Positions 45,587-55,724 of a DNA stretch of 64,000 nucleotides are shown here, one piece after another. The notes beneath the pieces were generated by a model. The model was not told where the DNA came from. It ran no database searches and worked only from the letters and a program-made list of their open reading frames with translations. The translations under genes and the position numbers were made by a program. The first letter of the stretch is position 1, and the number at the start of each line of letters is the position of its first letter. The stretch lies in the NCBI GenBank assembly GCA_947495295.1, contig CANLYJ010000001.1, positions 682,001-746,000 of the forward strand. The letters are read 5' to 3'. Source of the stretch: an uncultured Paracoccaceae bacterium (GTDB taxonomy: Bacteria > Pseudomonadota > Alphaproteobacteria > Rhodobacterales > Rhodobacteraceae).

Positions 45587-45910
45587 ACGTGCCGGTTCGA
45601 TACCGTTCTCGGCGGTAGTGTCTCATCACTGGACAAACGGTACGGCCGCGCTCGAAATTCCAGACGTATCCTGACCCTGCCGGACTTGGCTTCAAAGCCG
45701 CTCGAACCAGTCAGCGCCATGCCCCGGGATTTAATGGCTTCGGTAACGTGCCATGCCACATCATCGGTCAGTTTCGTGTTCAAATTGCCAGAGATTTTCG
45801 ATTACGCAGGCACAACCCGTCATGGCAGATGACAGAGATGCCTCTGCGGGCCTATGCTGCGGCTGATTGCCCGGCTTGCGGCTGATCATCGAGAGGGACT
45901 ATAGAATACC
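45587..45910. other. Intergenic gap before the polysaccharide genes
   Basis: This 324-nt stretch has no convincing gene. A minus-strand frame of 107 codons (45460-45783) lacks support and overlaps the GNAT gene. The base composition rises to the GC-rich level of the next genes, so the junction of imported and resident DNA may be here. Confidence 0.4.
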
Positions 45911-47782
45911 GTGCTAGAAAATCTGCCCAGGTCAAGGAAGCAGGCCGTCTATCTTGTGTTTGATGCGACGATGGTGCCCATCGCGTTCTTCTTGGCATAT
46001 TGTCTCCGCTTCAGCACGCTGACCCCATTTGACTATGTCAAGGATGCTTTGCCGCTGATCATCGCGTTGTCGTTCGCTGCGCCGCTTGTGATCCTTGTGG
46101 CGGGCTTGCCGAAGATCAAACTCTCTGCCTTGGACATGCGCGGCACGGCCCGTGTGGGGATGACCGCGGCGATCCTGGGTGTGGTAGCCATCGTGCTAAG
46201 CTACATCATGGGGGTTTGGACCCCCCGATCCATTCCGATCATTTTCGGGATCGTCTTTTTTGTGCTGTCCGTGATCGGACGCATGACAGGGTTGTTTTTG
46301 TTGAACAAACCATGGGAGACGGGCGAGGGCATCCCGGTCGCGATCCATGGGGCAGGGGCTGCGGGGATCCAACTGGCGTCTGCTTTGCGGCAAAGCCCGG
46401 AATTCCGGCCCGTTATCTTTACGGATGATAACCCGAACCTGCATGGCCTGCTGATTTCCGATTTGCGCGTCGCACCGCGCGAACGGCTCAAGCAGCTGGC
46501 CGCACAAGGCGAAATCAAGCAGGTCTTGCTGGCGATCCCATCCCTGACTGAAACAGAGCGGGAAAATATGCTCAGAAGCTTCGCGGAACTGCCGCTCGAA
46601 GTGCGTGTCTTGCCATCTTATGTCGAACTGATCGAAAAAAGTAACACCGAACTGCGGACCGTCTCACCCGATGAATTGCTGAGCCGGGACAAGGTCGATC
46701 TTGATATCCCTGAAATCGCCAAAGCCTATGCCGGTCGCGTCGTTTTCATCACTGGTGCCGGCGGGTCGATTGGTTCGGAGCTTGCCAGACAGGTTCTTAA
46801 CTGTCGTCCGTCCCATATCGTCTTGTTCGAACAAAACGAATTCGCGATGTACGAGATTGACCGCGAAATGCGCATGAAGGCGGGCGAATTGGGTATCCGG
46901 GTCACGTCGCGTCTCGGATCGGTCACTGATCAAAGCAGACTTTCTGATATCATGACAGAAACCGGCGTGGAAATCGTGTTGCATGCCGCTGCTTACAAAC
47001 ATGTGCCTATCGTGGAAGAAAACGAGCTTGAGGGCGCGCGCAACAACGTGTTGGGCACGCAAGTTGTGGCCATGGCCGCACGGGCAGCAAATGTTGAACG
47101 GTTTATTTTGGTATCAACGGACAAGGCCGTGCGTCCCGCCAACGTGATGGGGGCCACAAAGCGCATGGCGGAAATGGTTGTTCAGGACATCCAGACGCGG
47201 ACGGACGCCACCCGGTTTTCCATGGTGCGCTTTGGCAATGTGCTTGGATCCTCCGGGTCTGTTCTGCCGCTGTTTCAGGCACAAATCCGTGCTGGTGGTC
47301 CGGTCACGGTCACCCATCCCGAGGTAACGCGATATTTCATGACCATCCCAGAGGCCGCCCGCCTCGTCCTTGTCGCCGGGGCCTTTGCCGAAGGCGGCGA
47401 CGTGTTCGTGTTGGACATGGGACAACCGGTCAAGATCATCGATATCGCACATCGGATGATCAAAATGGCCGGCGCCAAGACAAAAAGCGCAGAGAACCCC
47501 AAAGGGCTTGAGATTGAAATCGTTGGGCTGCGCAAAGGGGAAAAGCTTTACGAAGAGCTATTGATCGACCGCAAGAACCTTGTCGAAACGCCGCATGAGA
47601 AAATCCTGCGCGCCTCAGAAACGCGGCTGAGCGAGATTGAAGTGGCCAGCATGCTGCGAGAAATCGGGGCCGCGATCGAGAATAACGACGCGGCAGCCCT
47701 GCGCAACACGCTGCTGACCTTTGTCGAAGGCTACCATAACGGGAGTGACATATCTGAGACAAAACCAGAGGTAATTGCATAA
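45911..47782 (+). CDS. Membrane-anchored nucleotide-sugar 4,6-dehydratase (WbpM/PglF type)
   Basis: A 623-residue inner-membrane enzyme. Four hydrophobic segments occupy residues 1-130, followed by a CoA-binding-like Rossmann domain (IHGAGAAGIQLASAL) and a second Rossmann domain with ITGAGGSIGSELARQV. The active-site segment LVSTDKAVRPANVMGATKR has Met instead of Tyr in the Y-x-x-x-K motif, as in UDP-GlcNAc 4,6-dehydratases. It would make a UDP-4-keto-6-deoxy-amino sugar. No DegT-type aminotransferase is seen in the window. The start is GTG and the ribosome-binding site is at an unusually long spacing. Confidence 0.9.
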   Translation: MLENLPRSRKQAVYLVFDATMVPIAFFLAYCLRFSTLTPFDYVKDALPLIIALSFAAPLVILVAGLPKIKLSALDMRGTARVGMTAAILGVVAIVLSYIMGVWTPRSIPIIFGIVFFVLSVIGRMTGLFLLNKPWETGEGIPVAIHGAGAAGIQLASALRQSPEFRPVIFTDDNPNLHGLLISDLRVAPRERLKQLAAQGEIKQVLLAIPSLTETERENMLRSFAELPLEVRVLPSYVELIEKSNTELRTVSPDELLSRDKVDLDIPEIAKAYAGRVVFITGAGGSIGSELARQVLNCRPSHIVLFEQNEFAMYEIDREMRMKAGELGIRVTSRLGSVTDQSRLSDIMTETGVEIVLHAAAYKHVPIVEENELEGARNNVLGTQVVAMAARAANVERFILVSTDKAVRPANVMGATKRMAEMVVQDIQTRTDATRFSMVRFGNVLGSSGSVLPLFQAQIRAGGPVTVTHPEVTRYFMTIPEAARLVLVAGAFAEGGDVFVLDMGQPVKIIDIAHRMIKMAGAKTKSAENPKGLEIEIVGLRKGEKLYEELLIDRKNLVETPHEKILRASETRLSEIEVASMLREIGAAIENNDAAALRNTLLTFVEGYHNGSDISETKPEVIA

Positions 47783-47846
47783 AGACGCTATGCGTCAGCT
47801 TCGGAAATTGCCAAGTTGAGCCATAGCAGTAGAAGGCGTAGCAAAA

Positions 47847-49190
47847 ATGCGTCCCATCGTTTTAGCAAGTATTGTGTCCCTCGGGGCATTGTTTGGGTGC
47901 GGTACGGCATATATCAGCCCGTCTGTTCCCGATGACGATCCAAACGTGAACGTGTTGGTTTTGACCAATGATGTCATCCAACAGGCCAATAAATCCCCCT
48001 ATATGCCCAAACCACTGCCCGCTGCATTCTTTCGGACAGCGACCAGTGATAACGTCTCATCGCGCATACCAGACATACCCGAGCCGGTTTTTGGCCGTCC
48101 TGCGCAATCGCCACCTGTTGTCACAAGGGTGCCCCCCTCTGCGCCGATTGCACCTTACCGTATTGGGGTGGGCGACGTTGTCTTGCTGGCCACGGCGACC
48201 ACTGGCAACACGGTGGAAGAACTTGCAGGCCTTCTTGCATCGCAAAATCAACGCCAAGGCTATACCGTGCAGGATGATGGGGCGATTGCCCTTGCCAGTG
48301 TTGGCCCGGTTGTTTTGGGTGGTTTGACGTTGCAGGAAGCACAAGACGCGGTTTTCAACGCCCTTGTCTCAAACCAGATTGATCCGTCCTTCACGCTGGA
48401 GATTACGCAGTTCAACGCGCAACGTGTTTCGGTCGGTGGTGCGGTTGCGGCACCCAGGGCGGTTTCGATCACGCTGCGCCCGCTGACGCTTGAGGATGCG
48501 TTGGTCAGCGCGGGCGGTATTCAGGTTCAGGATCAGCAAGCGGCAAGTATTCGTATCTACCGAAACGGTGAGTTGTTTCAGATACCGCTCCGCATCTATC
48601 TTGAACGGCCGGATGTTCAGAAAATCCGCCTTGCTGCCGATGACAGCATCTTTGTGGATGAGCAATTTGAGCTGACCCGGGCCGAAGCCTATTTCCGCGA
48701 ACAAATCGCGCTGGCCCAGATTACACAATCGACCAGGGCGCAGGCACTTGCCGAGCTTGAGGTCGAACTGACCCAACGGCGTGCGCAATTGAATGAAGCG
48801 CGCGACAGCTTTACCGCGCGGCTTGCCGCTGATGCGGTTGACCGTGACTATGTCTATTTGGCGGGCGAGGTGAACAACCCGGGCCGTTTCCCGATGCCCT
48901 TTGCGCGCAAAGCAACGCTGGCAGATGCGCTATTTGGCGAAGGCGGGTTAAGCACAGAGACATCGAACCCAAGCCAAGTTTATCTGTTGCGCGGGCAGGA
49001 TGGCACGGGGCAGACGACAGCTTATAACCTTGATTTCCGTAATGCGGCCAATCTTGTGATGGCAACCAGACTGGAACTGCGCCCCAATGATGTGATCTTT
49101 GCGACCGAACAGCCGGTCACACGTTGGAGCCGGGTGGTACAACAGATTACACCAAGCTTGATCACCTCGGGTGCTGCCGCAGCAAATTAG
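47847..49190 (+). CDS. Outer-membrane polysaccharide export lipoprotein (OPX/Wza-like)
   Basis: A 447-residue lipoprotein with lipobox LFGC near residue 18. The PES domain begins near residue 102 (PYRIGVGDVVLLATATTGN), followed by SLBB-type repeats and a C-terminal Ala-rich segment. It is of the long, coiled OPX type (ALAELEVELTQRRAQLNEAR). It forms the outer-membrane exit channel for capsule or exopolysaccharide. No Wzc-type tyrosine kinase is found next to it. AGAAGG lies just upstream of the ATG. Confidence 0.9.
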   Translation: MRPIVLASIVSLGALFGCGTAYISPSVPDDDPNVNVLVLTNDVIQQANKSPYMPKPLPAAFFRTATSDNVSSRIPDIPEPVFGRPAQSPPVVTRVPPSAPIAPYRIGVGDVVLLATATTGNTVEELAGLLASQNQRQGYTVQDDGAIALASVGPVVLGGLTLQEAQDAVFNALVSNQIDPSFTLEITQFNAQRVSVGGAVAAPRAVSITLRPLTLEDALVSAGGIQVQDQQAASIRIYRNGELFQIPLRIYLERPDVQKIRLAADDSIFVDEQFELTRAEAYFREQIALAQITQSTRAQALAELEVELTQRRAQLNEARDSFTARLAADAVDRDYVYLAGEVNNPGRFPMPFARKATLADALFGEGGLSTETSNPSQVYLLRGQDGTGQTTAYNLDFRNAANLVMATRLELRPNDVIFATEQPVTRWSRVVQQITPSLITSGAAAAN

Positions 49191-49310
49191 GGCAGGGGAT
49201 GCACCGATGGGCGTTTCCACCGCCATCGGTGGCATTGTATCGCGTAAGAACTGGCAACTTGCTGCGAAAAAACCTAGTGCTGGCTTGGTGGGCAAGCCAA
49301 GGGGTGCTGC

Positions 49311-50057
49311 ATGTTCAGAATGATCCGGTCGATGTTGCGGGCAGACAAAAGCCCCTTTGTCCCGTCGCAACCAGTGATCGCCCCGGATGAACCGTTCTTT
49401 GCGATTGGTGACATCCACGGTTGCCTGCCGCAGATGCAGACCCTGTTGGCGCAGCTTGACGGTCCGGGGCCGCGCATTTTTCTTGGCGATTATGTTGATC
49501 GTGGACCGCAATCTGCACAGGTGCTGTCGGAGCTTTTTATCCTGCAAATGGAAAACCCTGATGACGTCGTTTGTCTGAAAGGAAATCACGAGGTCATGTT
49601 GCTGGACTTTATTGATGATCCGCTGGGGCGCGGCGCGCGGTGGCTTAAATTCGGTGGTCTGGATACACTGGCGAGCTTTGGCATTGCTGCTGACGCTATG
49701 GCCGATGATGGGCTGGATGCCGCATTGGCGTTAGAGCGAGCGCTGCCAGACGGGATGTTGCAATGGTTGCGCGCATTGCCGCTGCGTTGGAGCAGCGGCA
49801 ATATGCATTGTGTGCATGCATCGATGAACCCCGATAAGCCACCACATAAACAAAGTGAAAATGCCCTGCTTTGGGGGCATCCGGATTTCTTTGCAAAGCG
49901 ACGCAGTGACGGCCAATGCGTCATTCATGGCCATACGATTGTGCCCCAAGGGACTGTTTGTGACGATCGTATTTCGGTTGATACCGGGGCCTATCAGGGC
50001 GGGCTGCTGACCGCCGTTGCGGTGCGCGATGGCAAGGCCAGCTTTATCAGCGTGTAA
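49311..50057 (+). CDS. PPP-family protein phosphatase / metallophosphoesterase
   Basis: A 248-residue phosphatase with all PPP metal motifs: GDIHG (Asp34, His36), GDYVDRG and GNHE, then the later histidine motifs VHASMN and IHGHTIV. It is of the bacterial serine/threonine phosphatase or diadenosine tetraphosphatase type. Its position between OPX and flippase genes suggests a role in controlling polysaccharide output, but that is only inference. Confidence 0.87.
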   Translation: MFRMIRSMLRADKSPFVPSQPVIAPDEPFFAIGDIHGCLPQMQTLLAQLDGPGPRIFLGDYVDRGPQSAQVLSELFILQMENPDDVVCLKGNHEVMLLDFIDDPLGRGARWLKFGGLDTLASFGIAADAMADDGLDAALALERALPDGMLQWLRALPLRWSSGNMHCVHASMNPDKPPHKQSENALLWGHPDFFAKRRSDGQCVIHGHTIVPQGTVCDDRISVDTGAYQGGLLTAVAVRDGKASFISV

Positions 50058-50261
50058 GATGCTGGGCGGGGCGCGTACCCCGTGGCTATTGAACCATTCC
50101 CCCATTCTGCTACACGACGATAAGCCCGAAGCAATGAGGCAAAGCTTGGACGCTGTTAATAATCTCGCCCAGATGTGCGTTCGCCCCCCTGTACAAACTA
50201 GCGTAAACTGGTGCGTCGAAACGGGTCAGCAGACAGGCTCAATGGTCTGGGCCAACCATTC

Positions 50262-51575
50262 ATGAATGCCATTTTAAGCGAATATCGTGGGATTGTTCCT
50301 GTTGCGGCCGCGCGGGTCGGAAACCTGTTTGTCGGGTTCTGTCTGATCCTTGTCGTCTCGACCCTGTATTCGCCAATTGAACAAGGGGTTTTCTATACAT
50401 TCCTCAGCCTTGTGACGGCGCATTACTTCTTTGATCTGGGGGTGGGTTTTACGCTGGGCAATCTGGCGGCGCGGCGTATGGCAAGCGCGGAGTTGCAAAA
50501 TCAGAACGATCCCGTTCAGGCGCTGGGCGGTATCCTGCGTTTCGCCTGTATCTGGTCAGTGCTGGCCGGGTTGGTCATGATTGCGGTGATTGGGTCAATT
50601 GGCCTGCTGACCTTCGCCCAGAGCACGTTCGACATCCCGCATCTGGCGCTGATCTGGCTGTCTTACTGCGCCTGTTCAAGCGTCCTGATGATCGTCAACA
50701 TCTATCTGCGCATTCTGGATGGGCTGGGGCATGTACAGGCGGCCGCTTATCTGCGCCTGTTTGTTAGCGCATTGAATGTCTTGCTGATTGGCGTTCTGGC
50801 CTATGCCGGCTTCGGCCTTGCTGCATTGCCAGTCGCCCTTGGTGTCACATTGTGTCTTGCCATCGGCTTGGCCCATTGGACGGTGTCAGAGGTACGGCTG
50901 ACATTCTCTGCCGCGATCTGGCGGGTGCCGTCCGATTTGAACTGGCGGGTGGATATCTGGCCGTTTCAACGGGGCGTTGCCGTGACATGGTTGTCGGCAT
51001 ACGTGTTTTTTCAGGCCCCGATCCCGATCCTTTTCTGGCTGCAAGGGGCCGAAGCGGCGGGTCGTTTTGGCATGTGCGTGCAGATATTTCTGGCGATCAA
51101 TAGCAGCGCGAATATCTTTCTTACCTATAAGGTCCGGCCATGGACCCAACTGGCTGTGTCCCACGCGTTTGACCGGCTTAGGGCCGATTTCTGGCGGGTG
51201 TGTTTTTTGACCGCAGGCCTGACCCTTTTGGGGGCGGTTGCGGTCTTGCTGGGCTTTTTCATTCTGGCGCAGCTTGGCTCTGACATCCCCAACCGGGCAT
51301 CGGCCCCTCTGGTTCTGGTGTTCTATGCCTGCGCCATCGTGTTGAACCAATTCTACTTCGCCGCGTCCTTTTACTTTCGGGCGCAGGAACGTGAACGGGT
51401 TTGGAAAGTCACGCTGGTCGCGGCGATCTGTACGGTTTTGACACCGCTCATCGCGCCTGCCCGTTTTGACGAAACCCTCGCAGGGTTTGCGTTCTTGCTG
51501 ATCAGCGTGGTTGTTGTGTTCGGTGGCACCTTGCTGCTGGCCAAGCGCGAGGGGTTGATGGGGAGCGCTTCCTAG
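50262..51575 (+). CDS. Polysaccharide flippase (MOP superfamily, Wzx-like)
   Basis: A 437-residue inner-membrane protein with about 12 hydrophobic segments, resembling O-antigen/repeat-unit flippases. The first helix follows NAILSEYRGIVPVAAARV. It would flip an undecaprenyl-linked repeat unit across the inner membrane. The start is set at ATG 50262 because upstream GTG 50211 lacks support, although neither has a strong ribosome-binding site. Confidence 0.8.
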   Translation: MNAILSEYRGIVPVAAARVGNLFVGFCLILVVSTLYSPIEQGVFYTFLSLVTAHYFFDLGVGFTLGNLAARRMASAELQNQNDPVQALGGILRFACIWSVLAGLVMIAVIGSIGLLTFAQSTFDIPHLALIWLSYCACSSVLMIVNIYLRILDGLGHVQAAAYLRLFVSALNVLLIGVLAYAGFGLAALPVALGVTLCLAIGLAHWTVSEVRLTFSAAIWRVPSDLNWRVDIWPFQRGVAVTWLSAYVFFQAPIPILFWLQGAEAAGRFGMCVQIFLAINSSANIFLTYKVRPWTQLAVSHAFDRLRADFWRVCFLTAGLTLLGAVAVLLGFFILAQLGSDIPNRASAPLVLVFYACAIVLNQFYFAASFYFRAQERERVWKVTLVAAICTVLTPLIAPARFDETLAGFAFLLISVVVVFGGTLLLAKREGLMGSAS

Positions 51576-51705
51576 TCAATTCTGCTGTTGCCAATACAAC
51601 ATGCATGATCTGGAATGGGCCGCGCGGTAGTATTGGGTTGCGAATTCAGCTGCCGGGATGTTCAAGTAACCAGAACGCGCAATTTGGGACATGCTGACCG
51701 CCGCC

Positions 51706-52992
51706 ATGAATTTCTGGGTTATCCATGCGCAAGAAAATCCCGCGGCCCCGCGCGCGCAGAAAAACCGTCGGGAGTGGCGGTCTAACACTTTATGCGAACA
51801 TCTTGCGGATCGGGGGCACCATGTTGTCCGCTGGCGGTCGTCGTTCAGCCATCAGGCCAAGCGACAGATCAGCGATGGGTCGGTGATGGAGCCGGTCGAT
51901 AACTACTTTCATCAATTCGTCGCAAGCCCGGACTATCAACGCCATATCGGCCCGGCGCGTATTCGCAACCACATGAAACTGGGCGAAAATTTCTTGAAAG
52001 TCGCGCCGCAGACGACCACGCAGCCTGACCTGATCCATGTGGGGAATGTGCCTATTGCCCTATGCTATGCGGCTGTGAAATACGCGAAGTCGCACGATAT
52101 TCCTGTGGTGATTGATGTCCGCGACTTGTGGCCGGATATCTATGTTGATCTTTTGCCGAAAGCTTTGGGTTTCATGCGCGGGCCGGTATTGTCATTGCTG
52201 CATCTGACATCCCTGCGACTGAACTGGGCGTTTCGCAATGCGACGGCCATCGCCGGGCTGACCCAGTCTTATCTGGATTGGGGTTTGGAAAGGGCAAGGC
52301 GCGCGCAGCAATCGCAGGATGCTGTGTTTCCCATGGCTTACCCGAAAAAAGACGCCGCACCAACGCCCGATAGCATCACTGCCATACGCAAAAGATTGGG
52401 CGTCAGCCCGGATGATGTGTTGGCCGTTTATGCGGGCAATATCGGCTATCAATCTGATTTTGATACGCTTATTGCGGGAACCGAACAGATTGCCCAGACA
52501 TATCCACGGTTCAAATGCGTGATCGCAGGCAGCGGCCCACGCGAGGCTGCGCTGAAGGAATTGGCCGCCCGCAACGATCATGTCATCTTTCCCGGATGGC
52601 TGGAGGGGGATGAGATTTACGCATTGCTAGCCATCTCTTCCTTCGGTCTTGTCGCCTATAATCCGGTGCCCAATTATTTGCGCAACATCCCCAACAAATT
52701 CTCAGAATATCTGGCAGGTGGGCTGGCAATTGCCTGCGGGTTGGATGGTGAAATGGGGCAGCTGACCACGCAAACCGGCTGTGGCTTTACCTATCCGCCG
52801 GGTGATGCTGCAGCGTTGGCCAAGGGTATCGGTGACCTGATCGACCGGCCTGACGCATTGGCGGAAATGAAACGCGCCGCGATCCGGTTGCACAAGGACC
52901 GGTTCGATGCCGCGATGATCTATCCTGCGATGTCCGACCACCTTGAGGCGATAGCGCAGGCGTCAATCGCACGAAAAGAGGTTGCAGCATGA
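51706..52992 (+). CDS. Glycosyltransferase family 4-like protein
   Basis: A 428-residue GT-B fold enzyme. The N-terminal acceptor domain (MNFWVIHAQENPAAPRAQKN, VIDVRDLWPDI) and the donor domain (LAVYAGNIGYQSDFDTLI, VIAGSGPREAALKEL, the E-x7-E region IPNKFSEYLAGGLAIACG) match WbuB-like enzymes. It adds a sugar to the growing lipid-linked unit. The start is uncertain between ATG 51691 and 51706. The stop overlaps the next gene by 4 nt. Confidence 0.85.
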   Translation: MNFWVIHAQENPAAPRAQKNRREWRSNTLCEHLADRGHHVVRWRSSFSHQAKRQISDGSVMEPVDNYFHQFVASPDYQRHIGPARIRNHMKLGENFLKVAPQTTTQPDLIHVGNVPIALCYAAVKYAKSHDIPVVIDVRDLWPDIYVDLLPKALGFMRGPVLSLLHLTSLRLNWAFRNATAIAGLTQSYLDWGLERARRAQQSQDAVFPMAYPKKDAAPTPDSITAIRKRLGVSPDDVLAVYAGNIGYQSDFDTLIAGTEQIAQTYPRFKCVIAGSGPREAALKELAARNDHVIFPGWLEGDEIYALLAISSFGLVAYNPVPNYLRNIPNKFSEYLAGGLAIACGLDGEMGQLTTQTGCGFTYPPGDAAALAKGIGDLIDRPDALAEMKRAAIRLHKDRFDAAMIYPAMSDHLEAIAQASIARKEVAA

Positions 52993-53690
52993 TCGGGAAA
53001 CTCCGCTTTGTCTTTCAGATTTTGCGCCAACGTGGGTTGATATTTTTCTGGATCTATTTCCGGGAAAGCGTCTGGTTCGACCTGCGGAACGGGACCCAGA
53101 CCAGCAGCCGGGTGCCCAAGAATGAACAGCAGATTTTATCGGCCGGGGATGAACAGGATGACGGGTTGCTTTATGTGGCCTCCTTCACCTCTGTCACCCG
53201 TGACACGACCCGGATCGCCCATGATTTGCTGGGCCGGGATCGGTTTGCCGATGCGCAGTTCTTTGATCTTGGATGTGGCAAGGGCAAGGTGCTGTTTGTC
53301 TACGCGCAGCTGCATAAGGGCAAGTTCAAACATCCTGCGATTGGTATCGAATATGATCCGGGGCTAGCCGAACTAGCCAAGGCCAATCTGGCCAAAACCG
53401 GGCTGCAGGATGACATCACGATTGTGGCCGACAGTGCGACAAATCTGAAATCCTATCTGACCTCGGATTGCGGGATCATCTATCTTTACAACTCTTTTCA
53501 GGGCGAAACGCTGCGCACTGTTCTGGAACTTTTGCGGGATGTGCCGCATGTGCTGATCTATGTCGATCCCGCGGAAAAGCGGATGCTGGACGATTTTGGC
53601 TATCAGATCAGGGCGTCGCACACCGGGCGCTATAATGGCGATACCTGGCTTGTCGCAACTGCCGGTCTGGATGGGCATGACGCAGGCTGA
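52989..53690 (+). CDS. SAM-dependent methyltransferase-like protein
   Basis: A 233-residue class I methyltransferase fold. The N-terminal segment is hydrophobic-aromatic (IFFWIYFRESVWFDL). The SAM motif is FFDLGCGKGKVLFVYA, followed by GIEYDPGLAELAKANL and VADSATNL. It may methylate a sugar, an amino-acid substituent or the lipid-linked glycan. It is coupled by 4 nt to the glycosyltransferase and overlaps the next start by 14 nt. Confidence 0.75.
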   Translation: MIGKLRFVFQILRQRGLIFFWIYFRESVWFDLRNGTQTSSRVPKNEQQILSAGDEQDDGLLYVASFTSVTRDTTRIAHDLLGRDRFADAQFFDLGCGKGKVLFVYAQLHKGKFKHPAIGIEYDPGLAELAKANLAKTGLQDDITIVADSATNLKSYLTSDCGIIYLYNSFQGETLRTVLELLRDVPHVLIYVDPAEKRMLDDFGYQIRASHTGRYNGDTWLVATAGLDGHDAG

Positions 53691-54792
53691 CGAAATCATC
53701 GTCGGCTCCAGTCCGCTGATGTTGGTCCATGCGCTTGACCGGGTCAGGAGGGGCCATCGCGTTTGCCTCGTGGATCGGACGGACAACTGGGGCGGGACGT
53801 GGCAATTGGCGCATCTGGACACTGGCGAGAATGTCGAGATTGCCTGTCATGTGATCGAGGTGTTTCCGGGCATTTATGAATTGCTGGAACAGGCCGCTGG
53901 CGTGCCTTTTACGGTGCTGGATGCGCAGCCGATCCGGGTCCACCGGTCTGGATTCAAGATCCCCTATTTCAACCGGCTTTTGATGGTCGCGTCGGGGCTA
54001 CGGCTGTTGGTGGGTTACGCCAAAGCCCGGCTATATGTGCTGATCAAAGGCACCGTTTATCGCAATGAGCTGATTAATTTCCAGACCAAGCTGCGCAGCT
54101 ATATCCGGCACCAGTTGGGATCGTTCTTTGCCTCGCAAAAGATGCGCGGCCCGCGTGACGGCTACGCCGATTTTCTTGAAAAACTGACTGGTGCCTGCCG
54201 TGATGCCGGGGTGGAATTTGCAGTGATGGATGTCGCTGCCTTGCGCCGTGACGCTGACCGTTGGGTGCTGAAAGGCGCGGACGGCAAAACCCGCATGGCA
54301 CAGCGGGTTTTCCTGACAACGGCGACAAATCTGCGCCCCCTATCGGATACCGCATATGAAGCGACCCCGCCACAATTCGCACAGCGTCATGCAGCTGTCG
54401 TGCAAGTGATGCGCGCGGATATCATCACCAGCCATACCTATGTGGCCTTCTGGCGTGATCCTCAGGTCGCCCGTATCTCGCGCGTGGATATGCCGGGGGC
54501 CGATCCGGGTTCAGAGCGCTTTCTTGTGGAATTCCATCGTGCGCCCACAATCGATCAGGATGCGCTTTTGGTGCTGATCGAAAACCGTCTGACCAAGGCG
54601 GGCATCCTGAAATCGGGGCGGCCTTTCGATTTCGTGGGTGCGGTCACTTGCGAATTTACGCAATATGTTGATCTTCTGCCATCAGGTTTGCTTGCCCCCG
54701 GCCTTTGGGCGCTTCATTCTTCGGGTAATCTGGCGGCTGGGCTTGCCGCGTGGCAGACCGTGCGTAACGATATGTATGTGAAAGAGGCATGA
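53677..54792 (+). CDS. FAD/NAD(P)-binding oxidoreductase-like protein
   Basis: A 371-residue flavoprotein-like protein. The N-terminus DEIIVGSSPLMLVHALDRV is a modified Rossmann fold where GxGxxG is altered, followed by RTDNWGGTWQL typical of FAD amine-oxidase-like proteins. The substrate and reaction are unknown. Start 53677 is chosen because the earlier frame overlaps the methyltransferase. It precedes an aminotransferase by a 4-nt overlap and may oxidise an amino-acid-like precursor. Confidence 0.7.
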   Translation: MTQADEIIVGSSPLMLVHALDRVRRGHRVCLVDRTDNWGGTWQLAHLDTGENVEIACHVIEVFPGIYELLEQAAGVPFTVLDAQPIRVHRSGFKIPYFNRLLMVASGLRLLVGYAKARLYVLIKGTVYRNELINFQTKLRSYIRHQLGSFFASQKMRGPRDGYADFLEKLTGACRDAGVEFAVMDVAALRRDADRWVLKGADGKTRMAQRVFLTTATNLRPLSDTAYEATPPQFAQRHAAVVQVMRADIITSHTYVAFWRDPQVARISRVDMPGADPGSERFLVEFHRAPTIDQDALLVLIENRLTKAGILKSGRPFDFVGAVTCEFTQYVDLLPSGLLAPGLWALHSSGNLAAGLAAWQTVRNDMYVKEA

Positions 54793-55724
54793 TGCCGCAG
54801 AAACGTAAAATTTGGTTTAAGGGGCAGATCATGCCTGCCGAGGACGCGCAGATCAGCGTTCTCTCACCGACTGCCCAGTTCGGTTTGAACGTTTTTGAAG
54901 GCATTCGGGGCTATTGGAACGCGGAGAGCGAAGATGTTTTTCTGTTCCGTCTGGATGACCATCTGGACCGCTTGTTCGCCTCTTGCCGGTTGATCGGGCT
55001 GGATTGCCCTTATGCCCCGGATGAGATCCGGCAGGCGATCATCCAGGTCATTCACGAAAATGACTATCGCGCCGATCTGGCTGTGCGCGCCACCTTGTTT
55101 GTCGATGGCGAAGGCACATGGCATAGCAGCACACCGGTGGAGATGTTCGTCGCCCCGATTGCCAAGCCGCGCCGCGATGTCACCAATGATGCCGGGCTGC
55201 GCGCCTGCGTATCCACATGGCGGCGCATTGATGATCTGAGCATGCCGCCGCGCGTCAAGGCCGGGGCAAACTACATTAATGGGCGCTATGCGCATCTGGA
55301 GGCGAAGGCGGCAGGTTATGATCTGCCGATCCTGCTGGATGGCGAGGGCAAGGTCAGCGAAGGTGCCGGATCTTGCGTGATGTTGGTGCGGGATGGCGTG
55401 CTGATCACGCCGCCGACCAGCGGGTCGATTCTGGAAAGCATCACACGCGATACGCTTTTGCAACTGGTCCAAGCCACTGACATGCCAACGGAAGTTCGCA
55501 TTGTGGATCGCAGTGAGCTATACCTTGCGGATGAGATTTTCCTGTGTGGTAGCGCGGCAGAACTGACCCCAATCACCGGGATCGACCGGTTTATGGTTGG
55601 AGATGGGCGCATGGGGCCGGTGACCCGTGCATTGCTGGCCGCCTATCTGGATATTGCAGATGGCACAGACCCGGCGCACCCCGAATGGCGCAGGGGTGTC
55701 TGGCAAGCAGAAAGTGACACATGA
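54789..55724 (+). CDS. Class IV aminotransferase (branched-chain aminotransferase-like)
   Basis: A 311-residue PLP enzyme of fold type IV. The Schiff-base lysine is Lys157 in PPRVKAGANYINGRYA, and the PLP and substrate elements VSEGAGSCVMLVRDGVLITPP and ESITRDTL match IlvE-like proteins. It exchanges an amino group between a 2-keto acid and glutamate, or a D-amino acid. Because it sits inside a polysaccharide operon and not with isoleucine genes, a role in making a precursor for the glycan is likely. ATG 54789 or 54792 is possible. Confidence 0.88.
   Translation: MMPQKRKIWFKGQIMPAEDAQISVLSPTAQFGLNVFEGIRGYWNAESEDVFLFRLDDHLDRLFASCRLIGLDCPYAPDEIRQAIIQVIHENDYRADLAVRATLFVDGEGTWHSSTPVEMFVAPIAKPRRDVTNDAGLRACVSTWRRIDDLSMPPRVKAGANYINGRYAHLEAKAAGYDLPILLDGEGKVSEGAGSCVMLVRDGVLITPPTSGSILESITRDTLLQLVQATDMPTEVRIVDRSELYLADEIFLCGSAAELTPITGIDRFMVGDGRMGPVTRALLAAYLDIADGTDPAHPEWRRGVWQAESDT

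Noticed and set aside
45460-45783. 107-codon minus-strand frame before the dehydratase gene
   Set aside because: It overlaps the well-supported GNAT gene, lacks a ribosome-binding site and has no recognisable motif.
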